A stretch of 64,000 nucleotides of DNA. Origin: Microlunatus kandeliicorticis. Its GTDB lineage: Bacteria; Actinomycetota; Actinomycetes; Propionibacteriales; Propionibacteriaceae. The stretch spans positions 124,001-188,000 of the forward strand of contig NZ_JACGWT010000002.1 of NCBI RefSeq assembly GCF_014137855.1, given 5' to 3'. Made by a program: the position numbers and the translations under genes. The notes under the pieces were generated by a model. It was given only the letters and a program-made list of their open reading frames with translations, made no database searches and was not told where the DNA came from. Of the stretch, positions 1-8,192 are shown one piece after another (position 1 is the first letter of the stretch; each line of letters begins with the position of its first letter).

Positions 1-1
1 G

Positions 2-427
2 ACCAGCGACCCGGCCAAGATCCGGTCGGTGCTCGGCAACCTGCTCGGCAACGCGGCCCGCGCCACCGCGGCCACCGGGCCGGCCGGGAGCATCGCGGTG
101 ACCGTGTCCGAGGAGCCTGGTCGAGTCAGGGTGCTGGTGACCGACAGCGGCCCGGGCGTGCCGGCCGCGGATCGCGAACGGATCTTCGAGCGGCTGGTCC
201 GGCTCGACGCCAGCCGCACCCGCGGGTCCGACGGGCCGGGCACCTCGGGCGGGGCCGGGCTGGGGCTGGCCATCGCCCGCGGCTACGCCCGCGCCCTCGG
301 TGGCGACCTGGTCTGTGTCGAGCCGCCCCCGGACGTCCGCGGCGCGGCCTTCCTGCTCACCCTGCCGCGGACGGCCCGCACCGTCGTCGGGTCGGGAGCG
401 TCACCAGCGCCGAGCGACCGTCCCTAG
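2..427 (+). CDS. Sensor histidine kinase, C-terminal part (truncated by window edge)
   Basis: Only the ATP-binding (HATPase_c) domain of a two-component sensor kinase is present; the sensor, membrane and His-phosphoacceptor parts lie upstream of the window. Reading from base 2, the N box (VLGNLLGNAARA), G1 box (VTDSGPGVP), F box (IFERLVRLDASR) and G2 box (GGAGLGLAIARGYA) appear in the canonical order and spacing, so the ATP site looks intact. The protein ends with a short Pro/Ser tail after LLTLPRTAR. The cognate response regulator is not visible and probably lies upstream. The downstream gene is convergent, so this kinase ends its transcription unit here. Confidence 0.9.
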   Translation, partial: TSDPAKIRSVLGNLLGNAARATAATGPAGSIAVTVSEEPGRVRVLVTDSGPGVPAADRERIFERLVRLDASRTRGSDGPGTSGGAGLGLAIARGYARALGGDLVCVEPPPDVRGAAFLLTLPRTARTVVGSGASPAPSDRP

Positions 428-464
428 GCCGCTCAGCCCGCCCCGAGACCGGACCGGTCGAGCC

Positions 465-932
465 TCAGATCCGCTCGGCCAGCAGCACCGGGATCAGCCG
501 GTCGGTCTTCTCCTGGTACTCGGCGTACGGCGGGTAGGCGGCGACCGCGCGGTCCCACCACTCCTGCCGCTCCTCGCCCTCGATCTCGCGGGCCCGGGCG
601 GCGAACCGCTCCGGGCCGTCCTGCACCTCGAGGGCCTCGGGGTCGGCGACCAGGTTGTGGTACCACTGCGGGTGGTCCGGCGCGCCGCCCTTCGAGGCCA
701 CCATGGCGTACACGCCGTCGTGCTCGACCCGCATCAGCGGGGTCTTGCGGATCTTGCCGCTCTTCGCACCGCGGTGGGTGAAGATCACCACCGGCATCCC
801 GGTGTCGGCCAGGGTGTTGGCCTCGGCCCCGTCGGTGCGCTCGTAGGTCTCCACCTGGTCCCGCACCCACTGCTCCGGGCTCGGCTCGTACTCGCCGTTC
901 AGCTTCGGGTTGACGCTCTGGTTCTGTGCCAC
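465..932 (-). CDS. Deazaflavin (F420)-dependent nitroreductase family protein
   Basis: About 155 residues, the usual size for the actinobacterial DUF385/Ddn-like family of F420H2-dependent reductases, which reduce nitro, quinone or enone substrates in the cytoplasm or at the membrane. The family signatures are visible: [17 protein letters not shown] (phosphate-binding Arg/Lys/Ser loop), [20 protein letters not shown], and the C-terminal [14 protein letters not shown] start at the GTG at 932 because homologues begin just before the [14 protein letters not shown] segment; a GTG at 950 would add six residues. The gene stands alone, convergent with the kinase before it. Physiological substrate unknown. 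Confidence 0.85.
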   Translation of the reverse strand: MAQNQSVNPKLNGEYEPSPEQWVRDQVETYERTDGAEANTLADTGMPVVIFTHRGAKSGKIRKTPLMRVEHDGVYAMVASKGGAPDHPQWYHNLVADPEALEVQDGPERFAARAREIEGEERQEWWDRAVAAYPPYAEYQEKTDRLIPVLLAERI

Positions 933-983
933 GTCCCCATGGAACCGCACCGCTCAACCGGGACGCGGGCCGGGTCGGACCGG

Positions 984-989
984 CAGGAT
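984..989 (+). promoter_or_regulatory. -10 hexamer CAGGAT, leaderless start
   Basis: CAGGAT ends six bases before the GTG at 996. This matches the spacing seen before many other starts in this window and suggests a leaderless transcript. No Shine-Dalgarno sequence is present at a workable distance. Confidence 0.4.
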
Positions 990-995
990 GGGCCC

Positions 996-1952
996 GTGGC
1001 GACGCGGGCGGCCGGGGCCGAGGACGATCCGCCGGACGGTCTCGACGAGGTGGCCGAGGCCCTCTACGCCGGTGATCCCGACGACTTCGTGCGAGTCCGC
1101 GGCGAACGGGTCAAGCAGGCGCGAGCCGCCGGCGACCGCCGGCTGGCCACGGCCGTCGGCGCCCTCCGCCGGCCCACCCGGTCGGCCTGGACGGTCAACC
1201 TGCTGGCCCGCGAGGCGGCCGACGAGCTCGGCGCCCTGCTCGACCTCGGCGAGGCGCTCCGCGAGGCCCAGCAGAACCTGTCCGGTCCCGAGCTGCGCCG
1301 GCTCTCGGCCGAACGGCACCGGGCGGTCGAGGAGCTGGTCCGGCGCGCGGCCGCGCTGGCCGCCGACCACGGCGCCGCGCCGAGCGAGGCGGTCCGGCGC
1401 GAGGTCGGCCAGGCCCTCCAGGCAGCGTTGGCCGACCCGGCGACCGGCGCACGGGTGCGAGCCAGCCGGCTCGACAAGGTGCCCGAGTACGGCGGGTTCG
1501 GGCCGTTCGCCGCCTCGCCGGTCCCCGAGGCAGCAGCCCCCAGCCCTACCGCGACCCGCAACACCGCCTCACGCAGCGCCCGCGACGACGAGGACGACGA
1601 CGAGGACACCGCCGAGGACACCGCCGAGGACACCGCCGAGGACACCGCCGAGCGCGAGCGTCGGGCCGCCGCGGCGGCGGAACAGACCCGAGCGCTCCGG
1701 CAGGCCCTGGACGAGGCGACCCGAGCCCGCGAGGAGGCCGAGTCCGATCTCGACGACGCCCGCACCGAGTCGCAGGGCGCCGCGGACGACCTGGCCGGGC
1801 TCCGCGAGCTGCTCGCCCGGGCCGAGCAGCGGGCGGCGCAGGCCGAGGCGGCGGTCGAGCACGCGCGCGAGCGGGTCGAGACCCGGCGCCGGGCAGAGTC
1901 CGAGGCCCGCGAGGCGCTCGCCGCGATCGGCCCCGACCCCGCCGACGGCTGA
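996..1952 (+). CDS. Hypothetical coiled-coil protein with acidic tandem repeat
   Basis: Predicted 318-residue soluble protein of unknown function. The N-terminal half (residues about 10-170) is helical and contains RRPTRSAWTVNLLAR and a KVPEYGGFGPF segment. It resembles an actinobacterial conserved hypothetical, but I cannot name a domain. The middle (about 180-220) is a disordered acidic linker with DDEDDDE followed by four copies of DTAE. The C-terminal 100 residues are an Ala/Glu/Arg-rich coiled coil. The GTG at 996 is chosen because it follows a -10-like CAGGAT by six bases and because the protein-like composition starts there; the same frame is open much further upstream, but with non-coding composition. 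No signal peptide or membrane segment. Confidence 0.7.
   Translation: MATRAAGAEDDPPDGLDEVAEALYAGDPDDFVRVRGERVKQARAAGDRRLATAVGALRRPTRSAWTVNLLAREAADELGALLDLGEALREAQQNLSGPELRRLSAERHRAVEELVRRAAALAADHGAAPSEAVRREVGQALQAALADPATGARVRASRLDKVPEYGGFGPFAASPVPEAAAPSPTATRNTASRSARDDEDDDEDTAEDTAEDTAEDTAERERRAAAAAEQTRALRQALDEATRAREEAESDLDDARTESQGAADDLAGLRELLARAEQRAAQAEAAVEHARERVETRRRAESEAREALAAIGPDPADG
1605..1652 (+). repeat. 12-bp tandem repeat, four copies, inside coding sequence
   Basis: The unit GACACCGCCGAG is repeated four times without a change, encoding DTAE x4 in the acidic linker. Perfect identity suggests recent slippage and a likely length polymorphism; the reading frame is kept because the unit is a multiple of three. 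Confidence 0.95.
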
Positions 1953-1990
1953 CCGCAGCCCGACCCGGACCAGCCCGTCAGACCAGCCCA

Positions 1991-4168
1991 TCAGACCAGT
2001 CCGGCCACCGTGCCGACGCTCGAGCCGGTGCCGGGCACCGGGTCCGAGGCGGGCAGGGCGAGCCGGAAGGTGGCACCCTCGCCGGGTCGGCTCTCGGCCC
2101 AGATCCGCCCGCCGTGCCGGTGCGCGATCGAGCGGCAGATCGCCAGCCCCAGCCCGGTCCCGCCCTTCTCGCGCGCGTCGGAGGAGTCGACCTGCTCGAA
2201 GCGTTCGAAGATCGTCTCGAGCTTGTCTCCGGGGATGCCGCGTCCGTGGTCGGTGACCCGGAACACCACCTCCGCGCCGCTGCTCCCGACCGCGACCTCG
2301 ACCCGGCCGCCGGGCTCGGAGAACTTGACGGCGTTCCCGAGCAGGTTGATCAGCACCTGGACGATCCGGTCGCCGTCGGCCTGGACGGTCCCCGCCACCG
2401 GCCCGACGACGATCTCCACCCGGTGGTCGGCGGCGGTCGGCCCCATCCCCTCGACCGCCTGCTCCACCAGCGAACGCGCCTCCCAGGCGGCGAACCGCAT
2501 CACCTCGGCGCCCGACTCGATCCGCTCGATGTCGAGCATGTCGTTGATCAACCGGGTCAACCGGTCCGCGCTGCGTACCGCGATCTCGATCAACCGGGTG
2601 CCCCGCTGGTCGAGATCGCCGGCCACGCCGCTGGCCACGATCCCCAGCGAGCCGCGGATCGCGGTCAGCGGGGTGCGCAGCTCGTGGCTGACCACGGAGA
2701 TGAACTCGTCCTTCATCCGCTCCACGGCGCGCCGCGCGCTGACGTCACGGAAGACCACCACCGCCCCGCTCAGCCGGTCACCCAACAGGATCGGGCCGAC
2801 CGCGAGCTCGACCGGGAAGGTGGTGCCGTCCGCCCGGCGGAACACGTCGGCCACCGTGTCGACCGGGACCCGCTCGGACAGCGCGAGCCCGATCGGGCAG
2901 CCCGCGCCGGCCGGGACGGCCTCGTGGTCGTGCAGCACCCGGCCCTCACGGGCACCGACCAGCTGGTCGGCCGCCCGGCCCAGCATCTGCGCGGCGGCCG
3001 GGTTGACGAAGGTGATCCGGCCGTCGGGATCGACCCCGAACACCCCCTCGGCCACCGCCGCGACGACCCGGCTGTTCTGATCGGCCAGCTGGCGGAACTC
3101 GTCGCCCCGGCGGCGGAGCTGGACCACCTGGTCCTCGAGGTCGTGGGTGAGCCGGCCGTTGTCCACGGTGAGCAGCACCTGGCGCAGACCGATCAGCACC
3201 AGCAGCAGGATCCCGGTGACCACCAGCACCGGGTCGGCCAGGCGTCCGGGCCAACTGACGGCGACCGCGATCGCGGCGGCCGTCGGCAGGTAGACGACCA
3301 CCGAGGTCACCGCCAGCGCTCGCTGGTCGGCCCGGTGCCCCCTCGTGTCCGCCGACGCAGCCGGGCGGTCCGCGCCGTCCGGGCGATCGGGCTCACGGAC
3401 CAGCGCGGCGAGCGCCATCAGCAGATAGCCCGCGATCCAGCCCACGTCGAGCACCGACCCGGAGGCGTACCGGCCGAGCGCCTCGAGGTAGTTGTAGGCG
3501 CCGTCGGCGCCGAAGTAGCAGAGGACGCCGAGGGTCAGCAGGGCCAGCCGTCCGCGGGTGCTCGGCCCGGCGCGGACCAGCGCGACCGCGGCCAGCGTCA
3601 GCAGTACGGCGTCGAGGACGGGGTAGGCGGTGAAGACCACCCGGCCGAGCATCGAGGTCCCGCGCGTGGTGACCGCCGGCAGCACCACCGACCAGGTGAC
3701 GAAGAACAGGCCGAGTGCTACCACCAGCCCGCTGAGCAGCAGCCGGAGCCGCGCCCCGGGGACCACGGGACCGACCGGCACCCGGAGCAGCCCGACCGCG
3801 AGCGGCACCGGAGCCAGCAGATAGAAGACGTCCGGCAGCCCGGGCGCGGCCACCCACTGCAGCAGGTGGGTGATCACCGCGTAGCTGCCCTCGGCGAGCG
3901 TCCACGACAGTCCCGCCAGCGCCACCCCCTGCCAGGTCCGCTGCCAGGGCGAGGGCGTCCTCGCGCGCCGACCGGCGGCGACGGCCAGCGAGGCGGCCGC
4001 CGGGACGGTGAGCAGATCGCTGAGCAGCTCGCGACCGGCCGCCGGGACCGACGCGGCGACCGTGACCAGCAGGTAGCCGAGCACGACGACGGCGGCACCG
4101 AGCGCGAAGACCGGGGCGGCGGACGGGCTCAAACGTGAGCGGGGTGGGTCGGCCGACGTCTCGACCAC
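1991..4168 (-). CDS. Membrane PAS sensor histidine kinase
   Basis: About 725 residues. Residues 15-330 form a multi-pass membrane region (roughly ten hydrophobic helices) of a kind used to sense membrane or small-molecule signals. A short coiled linker leads to a PAS domain (about 365-475, VDPDGRITFVNPAAAQMLG). The HisKA dimerisation domain has the phosphoacceptor His near residue 495 in SVVSHELRTPLTAIRG, and the HATPase domain has the N box (NLLGNAVKFS), DHGRGIPGDK and GGTGLGLAICRS. The GTG at 4168 is preceded by GGGAGG at 5-6 nt, so I prefer it to the longer open frame. No response regulator is adjacent, so it looks like an orphan kinase. The PRC-barrel gene is divergent. Confidence 0.88.
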   Translation of the reverse strand: MVETSADPPRSRLSPSAAPVFALGAAVVVLGYLLVTVAASVPAAGRELLSDLLTVPAAASLAVAAGRRARTPSPWQRTWQGVALAGLSWTLAEGSYAVITHLLQWVAAPGLPDVFYLLAPVPLAVGLLRVPVGPVVPGARLRLLLSGLVVALGLFFVTWSVVLPAVTTRGTSMLGRVVFTAYPVLDAVLLTLAAVALVRAGPSTRGRLALLTLGVLCYFGADGAYNYLEALGRYASGSVLDVGWIAGYLLMALAALVREPDRPDGADRPAASADTRGHRADQRALAVTSVVVYLPTAAAIAVAVSWPGRLADPVLVVTGILLLVLIGLRQVLLTVDNGRLTHDLEDQVVQLRRRGDEFRQLADQNSRVVAAVAEGVFGVDPDGRITFVNPAAAQMLGRAADQLVGAREGRVLHDHEAVPAGAGCPIGLALSERVPVDTVADVFRRADGTTFPVELAVGPILLGDRLSGAVVVFRDVSARRAVERMKDEFISVVSHELRTPLTAIRGSLGIVASGVAGDLDQRGTRLIEIAVRSADRLTRLINDMLDIERIESGAEVMRFAAWEARSLVEQAVEGMGPTAADHRVEIVVGPVAGTVQADGDRIVQVLINLLGNAVKFSEPGGRVEVAVGSSGAEVVFRVTDHGRGIPGDKLETIFERFEQVDSSDAREKGGTGLGLAICRSIAHRHGGRIWAESRPGEGATFRLALPASDPVPGTGSSVGTVAGLV

Positions 4169-4373
4169 CGACACCTCCCGGGTCACCGGCCGCACCGCCA
4201 GGACGGAGGATGCGGACGTACGGATCTGACGGTCGGCGGGCGGTCCCCGACCCGGCGCCGAGACGAGCGGGACCGGGTGGGTCTGACGCTCCGGCCCCGC
4301 CGATATCGTACGGCGTGGGACCTGCAGGCGGTCGATCCACGACCGCCGCCGACCGGGTGAAGGGTGGACCACG

Positions 4374-4730
4374 ATGCTCGAGGCCGAGGACATCCGGGAC
4401 TGGCGCGACCACGCCGTCGTCGACCAGACCGGGGCCAAGATCGGATCGCTGGAAGCGGTCTACTTCGACACCTCGACCGAGCTGCCGGCCTTCGCGACGG
4501 TCAAGGTCGGGCTGCTCAACGGCTCGCGGCTGATCTTCGTCCCGCTCGACGGGGCGACGGTCTCGCCCAAGGCGGTCAAGGTTTCGATTGACAAGAAAGT
4601 TGCCAAGGACGCGCCGGCGATCGACACCGACGGCGAGCTGCCCGCCTCCCTCGAGCCGGCGATCTACCAGCACTACGGGATGACCTACCAGGCCGGCGCC
4701 TCCGGCGAGCGCCGGCTCGGCCGCCGCTGA
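4374..4730 (+). CDS. PRC-barrel domain protein
   Basis: 118 residues. The N-terminal 70 residues match a PRC-barrel: IRDWRDHAVVDQTGAKIGSL, then VYFDTSTELPAFATVKVG and SRLIFVPLDGATVSPKAVKVS. PRC-barrels occur in RimM and photosynthetic reaction-centre H subunits; stand-alone actinobacterial versions have no settled function and are often stress-associated. The C-terminal 45 residues include a LPASLEPAIYQHYGM stretch and a basic tail. A GAAGGGTGG ribosome-binding sequence lies about eight bases before the ATG, and TATCGT near 4306 could be the -10. Transcribed divergently from the large histidine kinase. Confidence 0.8.
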   Translation: MLEAEDIRDWRDHAVVDQTGAKIGSLEAVYFDTSTELPAFATVKVGLLNGSRLIFVPLDGATVSPKAVKVSIDKKVAKDAPAIDTDGELPASLEPAIYQHYGMTYQAGASGERRLGRR

Positions 4731-4808
4731 CCCGAGCACCCCACGACGGGCTCGGGGCACCGGGTGAGGACTGCGCCCTGAGCTCGTCGAGGGGCGGGGC
4801 CGTCGCCC

Positions 4809-7124
4809 TCAGTCGCGACCGGCGGCCTTCTTGACCAGCGAGCCGAACGCCTCGAACAGGTGGTCCTCCGGCGTACCGAACGGGTTGTCGTCGACCAGGT
4901 AGGTCCAGGTGGCCGACGGTCGGCGCACCTTGGAGGCATCCTCGTCGAGCCCGTCCGCGGTGATCACCGCCGAGTCGAAGACCTCGACCGCGGCGTCGTC
5001 GGCGTCGCTGATCACGGTCCGGAAGGCCGCCTGCGCCTCGGCGTGGAAGGCGTGCAGCGGGGTCTGCCGCCCGAGCGCGCGGAGGTGGATCCCCTCGCGG
5101 AGGTCCTGGGCGAAGGCCAGGTGGTCGCTCCAAGCCTGGTCGAGGTGGAACAGGCACAGCGTCCGCGCGGCCGCGGCCACCGGCTCCTCCCCCAGCTCCT
5201 CGACCAACGCGTCCCAGCGCTCGGAACTGCGCGCCGCGATCAGGTCGGCCGCCGCATCGCCGGTCAGCAGCTGCTCACGGCGTTCGAGCACCGCGAGGCG
5301 CTGGTGGTGCAGCTGCTGGCTGTAGAGCCAGCTGTTGCGGTGCACGTCGAGCAGCTCGCCCTCACCGACCCGCTGGGCGTGCTCGACCTGGTGCTGCGCG
5401 GCGGCCGAGCTGATCCGTCCGGTCTCGTCGACCTGGCTGTCGCGGACCACGAACGAGGCGGTCTCCGGGTTGTCCTGCAGGCTGGTGAAGAACACCGACC
5501 CACCCGGGTCACCCTGGCGTCCGGCGCGCCCGCGGAGCTGGTCGTCGAGCCGTCGGGTCGGGTAGCGCCCGGTCCCGATCACCAGCAGACCGCCGAGCTC
5601 GGCCACCGCCTCCCGGTCGGCCTCGTCGGCCCCGCCGAGCCGGATGTCGACCCCCCGCCCGGCCATCTGCGTCGAGACGGTGACCGCGCCGAGCCGGCCC
5701 GCCTCGGCGATCAGCGTGGCCTCCTCGGCGTCGTTCTTGGCGTTGAGCACCGAGCAGTCGACCCCGGCCTCGACCAGCCGGTCGTGCAGCCGCTCGGAGG
5801 CGGCGACGTCGTGGGTGCCGACCAGGACCGGGCGTCCGGTCTCGTGCAGCTCGACGATCGCCGTGATCAGCGCCTGCTCCTTGTCGGCCTGGTCGACGTA
5901 GAGCCGGTCCTCCTCGTCGACCCGGATGTTCGGCCGGTGGGTCGGGATGACGCCGACCTCGAGCTCGTAGAACTCGCGGAGCTGCTCGGCCGCGGCCACC
6001 GCGGTGCCGGTCATCCCGCAGACCAGCGGATAGCTGCTGATCAACGCCTGGATGGTGGTCGAGTCGAGGATCACCCCGCGGCCGGTGACCGCGAGCTCCT
6101 CCTTGGCCTCGACCGCCGCGTGCAGACCGTCGGGCCAGCGCTGCAGCTCGGCGACCCGGCCGCGGTTGAGGTCGATCAGCTTCACCTGGCCGTCCTCGAC
6201 CAGGTAGTCGACGTCGCGGGTCAGCAGCACCTGCGCGTGCAGCGCGATGTTGACCGCGGTGAGCACCCGCTCCTGCCCGGCGGCGTAGAGGTCGTCGATC
6301 CCCAGCAGCTGCTCGACGTGCTGCAGCCCGGCCTCGGTGAGGTTGGCGCTGCGCCGGTCCCCGCCGATCTCGATGTCGGTCTCCGGATCGAGCTGCTCGA
6401 CGATCCGGGCCGCCTCGGAGGCGTCGTCGCCCTGCTCGTCGCTGCCGGCCAGCACCAGCGGCACCTTGGCCTCGTCGATCATCACCGCGTCGGCCTCGTC
6501 GACCACGGCGACGTCGAGCGGGGTCAGCACCCGCTGGTCCGGATCGGTGCAGAGCCGGTCACGGAGGGTGTCGAAGCCGACCTCGCTGATCGAGGCGTAG
6601 CAGACGTCGGTGGCGTAGGCGGCGCGGCGCTGCTCCGGCGTCGCGTTCTGGGTGACGTGGCCGACGCTGATCCCCAGCAGGGTGAAGATCGGGCCCATCC
6701 ACTCGGCGTCGCGGCGCGCCAGGTAGTCGTTCACGCTCAGCACCTGCACCCGGCGTCCGCGGGCGACGAACCCGGTGGCGGCCAGCGCGCCGACCATCGT
6801 CTTGCCCTCGCCGGTGGCCATCTCGATCACCTGGCCGGCGAGCAGCCCGGCGGCGCCGAGCAGCTGCTCGTCGTAGCTGCGCTCGCCGACGGCGCGTTCG
6901 GCAGCCGAGCGCCCGATGGCCAGCAGGGTGGCCAGGTCGTCCGGGGTCAGCTCGTCGGTGACGAACTCGCGGAGCACCGCGTACCGCTCGGCCAGGCCGG
7001 CGTCGTCGAGGGCGTCGATCTCGGCCGCGAGCCGGTTCGCCGCGTCCACCGCCGAGGAGTGCTGACTGACGTCGGCGGTACCGGGCCGCCCGATCCAGCG
7101 CCGGAACGACTGCCGCAGACCCAA
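4809..7124 (-). CDS. secA2: Accessory Sec translocase ATPase SecA2
   Basis: 771 residues, shorter than housekeeping SecA (about 900 or more) and without the zinc-binding C-terminal tail, as in actinobacterial SecA2, which drives export of a restricted set of proteins. NBD1 has EMATGEGKT (Walker A, residues 101-109) and VVDEADAVMIDEA (Walker B, about 207-219). NBD2 contains GRPVLVGTHDVAASERLHDRL, VSTQMAGRGVDIRLGG and QLRGRAGRQGDPG, the latter two being the motif that binds nucleotide across domains. The start codon is TTG at 7124, supported by AGAGG seven bases upstream. It is followed downstream on the same strand only by the chromosome region of the PRC gene, so no accessory export partner (SecY2, Asp proteins) is adjacent. 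Confidence 0.93.
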   Translation of the reverse strand: MGLRQSFRRWIGRPGTADVSQHSSAVDAANRLAAEIDALDDAGLAERYAVLREFVTDELTPDDLATLLAIGRSAAERAVGERSYDEQLLGAAGLLAGQVIEMATGEGKTMVGALAATGFVARGRRVQVLSVNDYLARRDAEWMGPIFTLLGISVGHVTQNATPEQRRAAYATDVCYASISEVGFDTLRDRLCTDPDQRVLTPLDVAVVDEADAVMIDEAKVPLVLAGSDEQGDDASEAARIVEQLDPETDIEIGGDRRSANLTEAGLQHVEQLLGIDDLYAAGQERVLTAVNIALHAQVLLTRDVDYLVEDGQVKLIDLNRGRVAELQRWPDGLHAAVEAKEELAVTGRGVILDSTTIQALISSYPLVCGMTGTAVAAAEQLREFYELEVGVIPTHRPNIRVDEEDRLYVDQADKEQALITAIVELHETGRPVLVGTHDVAASERLHDRLVEAGVDCSVLNAKNDAEEATLIAEAGRLGAVTVSTQMAGRGVDIRLGGADEADREAVAELGGLLVIGTGRYPTRRLDDQLRGRAGRQGDPGGSVFFTSLQDNPETASFVVRDSQVDETGRISSAAAQHQVEHAQRVGEGELLDVHRNSWLYSQQLHHQRLAVLERREQLLTGDAAADLIAARSSERWDALVEELGEEPVAAAARTLCLFHLDQAWSDHLAFAQDLREGIHLRALGRQTPLHAFHAEAQAAFRTVISDADDAAVEVFDSAVITADGLDEDASKVRRPSATWTYLVDDNPFGTPEDHLFEAFGSLVKKAAGRD

Positions 7125-7278
7125 CGCGCTGCCTCTCTGCCGACTCCCCCGGACCTCGGCGCGCCCGACCGGACGCGTCCGCTCGCACGATAGCTCAGCC
7201 GCCGGAACCGGCCGCTGTGCTCGGCTCCCCGCCCCGGCCTCGCGCGCCGGCAGGAGATGAAGGGTGAGTACGCGGGGG

Positions 7279-7554
7279 TCAGCGCAGCTCGAGCTCGACG
7301 CCCTCGTCGGCGAAGACCGCGACGATCCGGTCGAACCGCTCGCCGAGCCGGGCCCGCGAGACGGCGCTGTGCGCCCAGACGAACCGGAACGGCCGGTCGT
7401 CGGGGGTGCCGTAGCCGCCGCGCAGGCAGTCGGCGAGCGCGTCGAGGTTGCGTCCGAAGTAGCCGTCGGGTCCGTTGACCGCGCGGCCGAGTTCGGCCCA
7501 GAACCCGCGCTGGGTCTCGAACCGGCTGCCGTCGATGCGGTAGGTGACCGGCAC
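7279..7554 (-). CDS. Barstar-family ribonuclease inhibitor
   Basis: 91-residue cytoplasmic protein of the barstar family, which binds and blocks barnase/RNase Sa-type enzymes. The inhibitory helix is clear: YFGRNLDALADCL (residues 32-44) aligns with barstar's YYGENLDALWDCL, so Tyr32, Asp38 and Asp42 match the interface residues Tyr29, Asp35 and Asp39. Trp38 of barstar is Ala here. GGGGAGGAG lies six bases before the GTG at 7554; a GTG at 7575 overlapping the RNase stop codon is an alternative start adding seven residues. It sits directly behind the RNase gene, so enzyme and inhibitor are co-transcribed and probably translationally coupled. Confidence 0.9.
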   Translation of the reverse strand: MPVTYRIDGSRFETQRGFWAELGRAVNGPDGYFGRNLDALADCLRGGYGTPDDRPFRFVWAHSAVSRARLGERFDRIVAVFADEGVELELR

Positions 7555-7571
7555 CGGGTGCTCCTCCCCGC

Positions 7572-8021
7572 TCACCGCTCGGCCCCGGTGATCTCGCAGA
7601 AGCTGTCGTAGTGGTCGCCGGTGTAGAACCACACCGCTGGGTCGGTCAGCGGCTTCCCTCCGGTGACGATCCGGCGGGCTCCCCGGGTGCGCGAACCGGG
7701 CGTGATCACCGTGTACTCGTGGTAGTAGCCCGAGTGCTCGGCGGGCAGCACCCGTTCGCGGTTGCCGAACACGACGCCGTCGTTGCGCGGGAACGGGAAC
7801 GGCCCGCCGCGGCGGATCAGGGTGACGGTCTCGTCGGCCTCGCCCGGGAGCGAACCGAGCGGGCAGGTCCGCAGCCCGGAGTCGCCGCGGGTGCTGGTCG
7901 GGGTCGAACCGGCGGACGCCGTGGGCGAGGACCCGGCGGACGTCGCCGACGGACCGGAGGCACAGCCGGCCAGCAGGCCGACGAGGGCCACGCCGACCAG
8001 CCATCGCGACGTCCGCTGCAC
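7572..8021 (-). CDS. Secreted guanyl-specific RNase (barnase/RNase Sa-like) lipoprotein
   Basis: 149 residues. Residues 1-20 are a lipoprotein signal (LLAGC, Cys20 as lipidation site), followed by a Ser/Thr/Ala-rich linker to about residue 48 and an RNase Sa-like domain. The catalytic residues are visible: Glu102 in YYHEYTV, Arg113 and Arg117 in TPGSRTRGARR, and His137 in YTGDHYDSF, in the same order as Glu54, Arg65, Arg69 and His85 of RNase Sa. It should cleave single-stranded RNA after guanosine outside the membrane; lipid anchoring is unusual, as the best-known members are freely secreted. The GTG at 8021 follows CACAAT by six bases, so the transcript is probably leaderless. The barstar-like inhibitor follows immediately. 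Confidence 0.9.
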   Translation of the reverse strand: MQRTSRWLVGVALVGLLAGCASGPSATSAGSSPTASAGSTPTSTRGDSGLRTCPLGSLPGEADETVTLIRRGGPFPFPRNDGVVFGNRERVLPAEHSGYYHEYTVITPGSRTRGARRIVTGGKPLTDPAVWFYTGDHYDSFCEITGAER

Positions 8022-8027
8022 GCCCCC

Positions 8028-8033
8028 ATTGTG
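8028..8033 (-). promoter_or_regulatory. -10 hexamer CACAAT for the RNase-barstar pair
   Basis: On the minus strand CACAAT ends six bases before the GTG of the RNase gene. There is no ribosome-binding sequence in between, so a leaderless transcript is likely. Confidence 0.45.
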
Positions 8034-8052
8034 CGGGTCCGGCGCGTGCGTG

Positions 8053-8183
8053 CCCTTCGACGGGCTCAGGGCGCGCTGTGGAGCGCTCAGGGCGCGGGCG
8101 GGGCGCTCAGGGCGCGGTGCGGAGCGTTCAGGCCGCGGTGCGCGGGTCGCCCGACACCACCGCGCCCTGAGCCTGTCGAAGGG
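8053..8183. repeat. Dispersed intergenic element: 23-bp inverted repeat enclosing spaced direct repeats
   Basis: The left arm at 8053-8075 begins CCCTTCGACGGGCTCAGGGC, and the right arm at 8161-8183 is its reverse complement with one mismatch. Between them GCTCAGGGCGCG recurs at 8064, 8085, 8105 and, degenerate, at 8126, about every 20-21 bp. The same layout occurs at 56677. It fills the gap between the RNase and nuclease genes and could fold into a large stem in RNA. Confidence 0.85.
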
Positions 8184-8192
8184 CGGCGTCCG

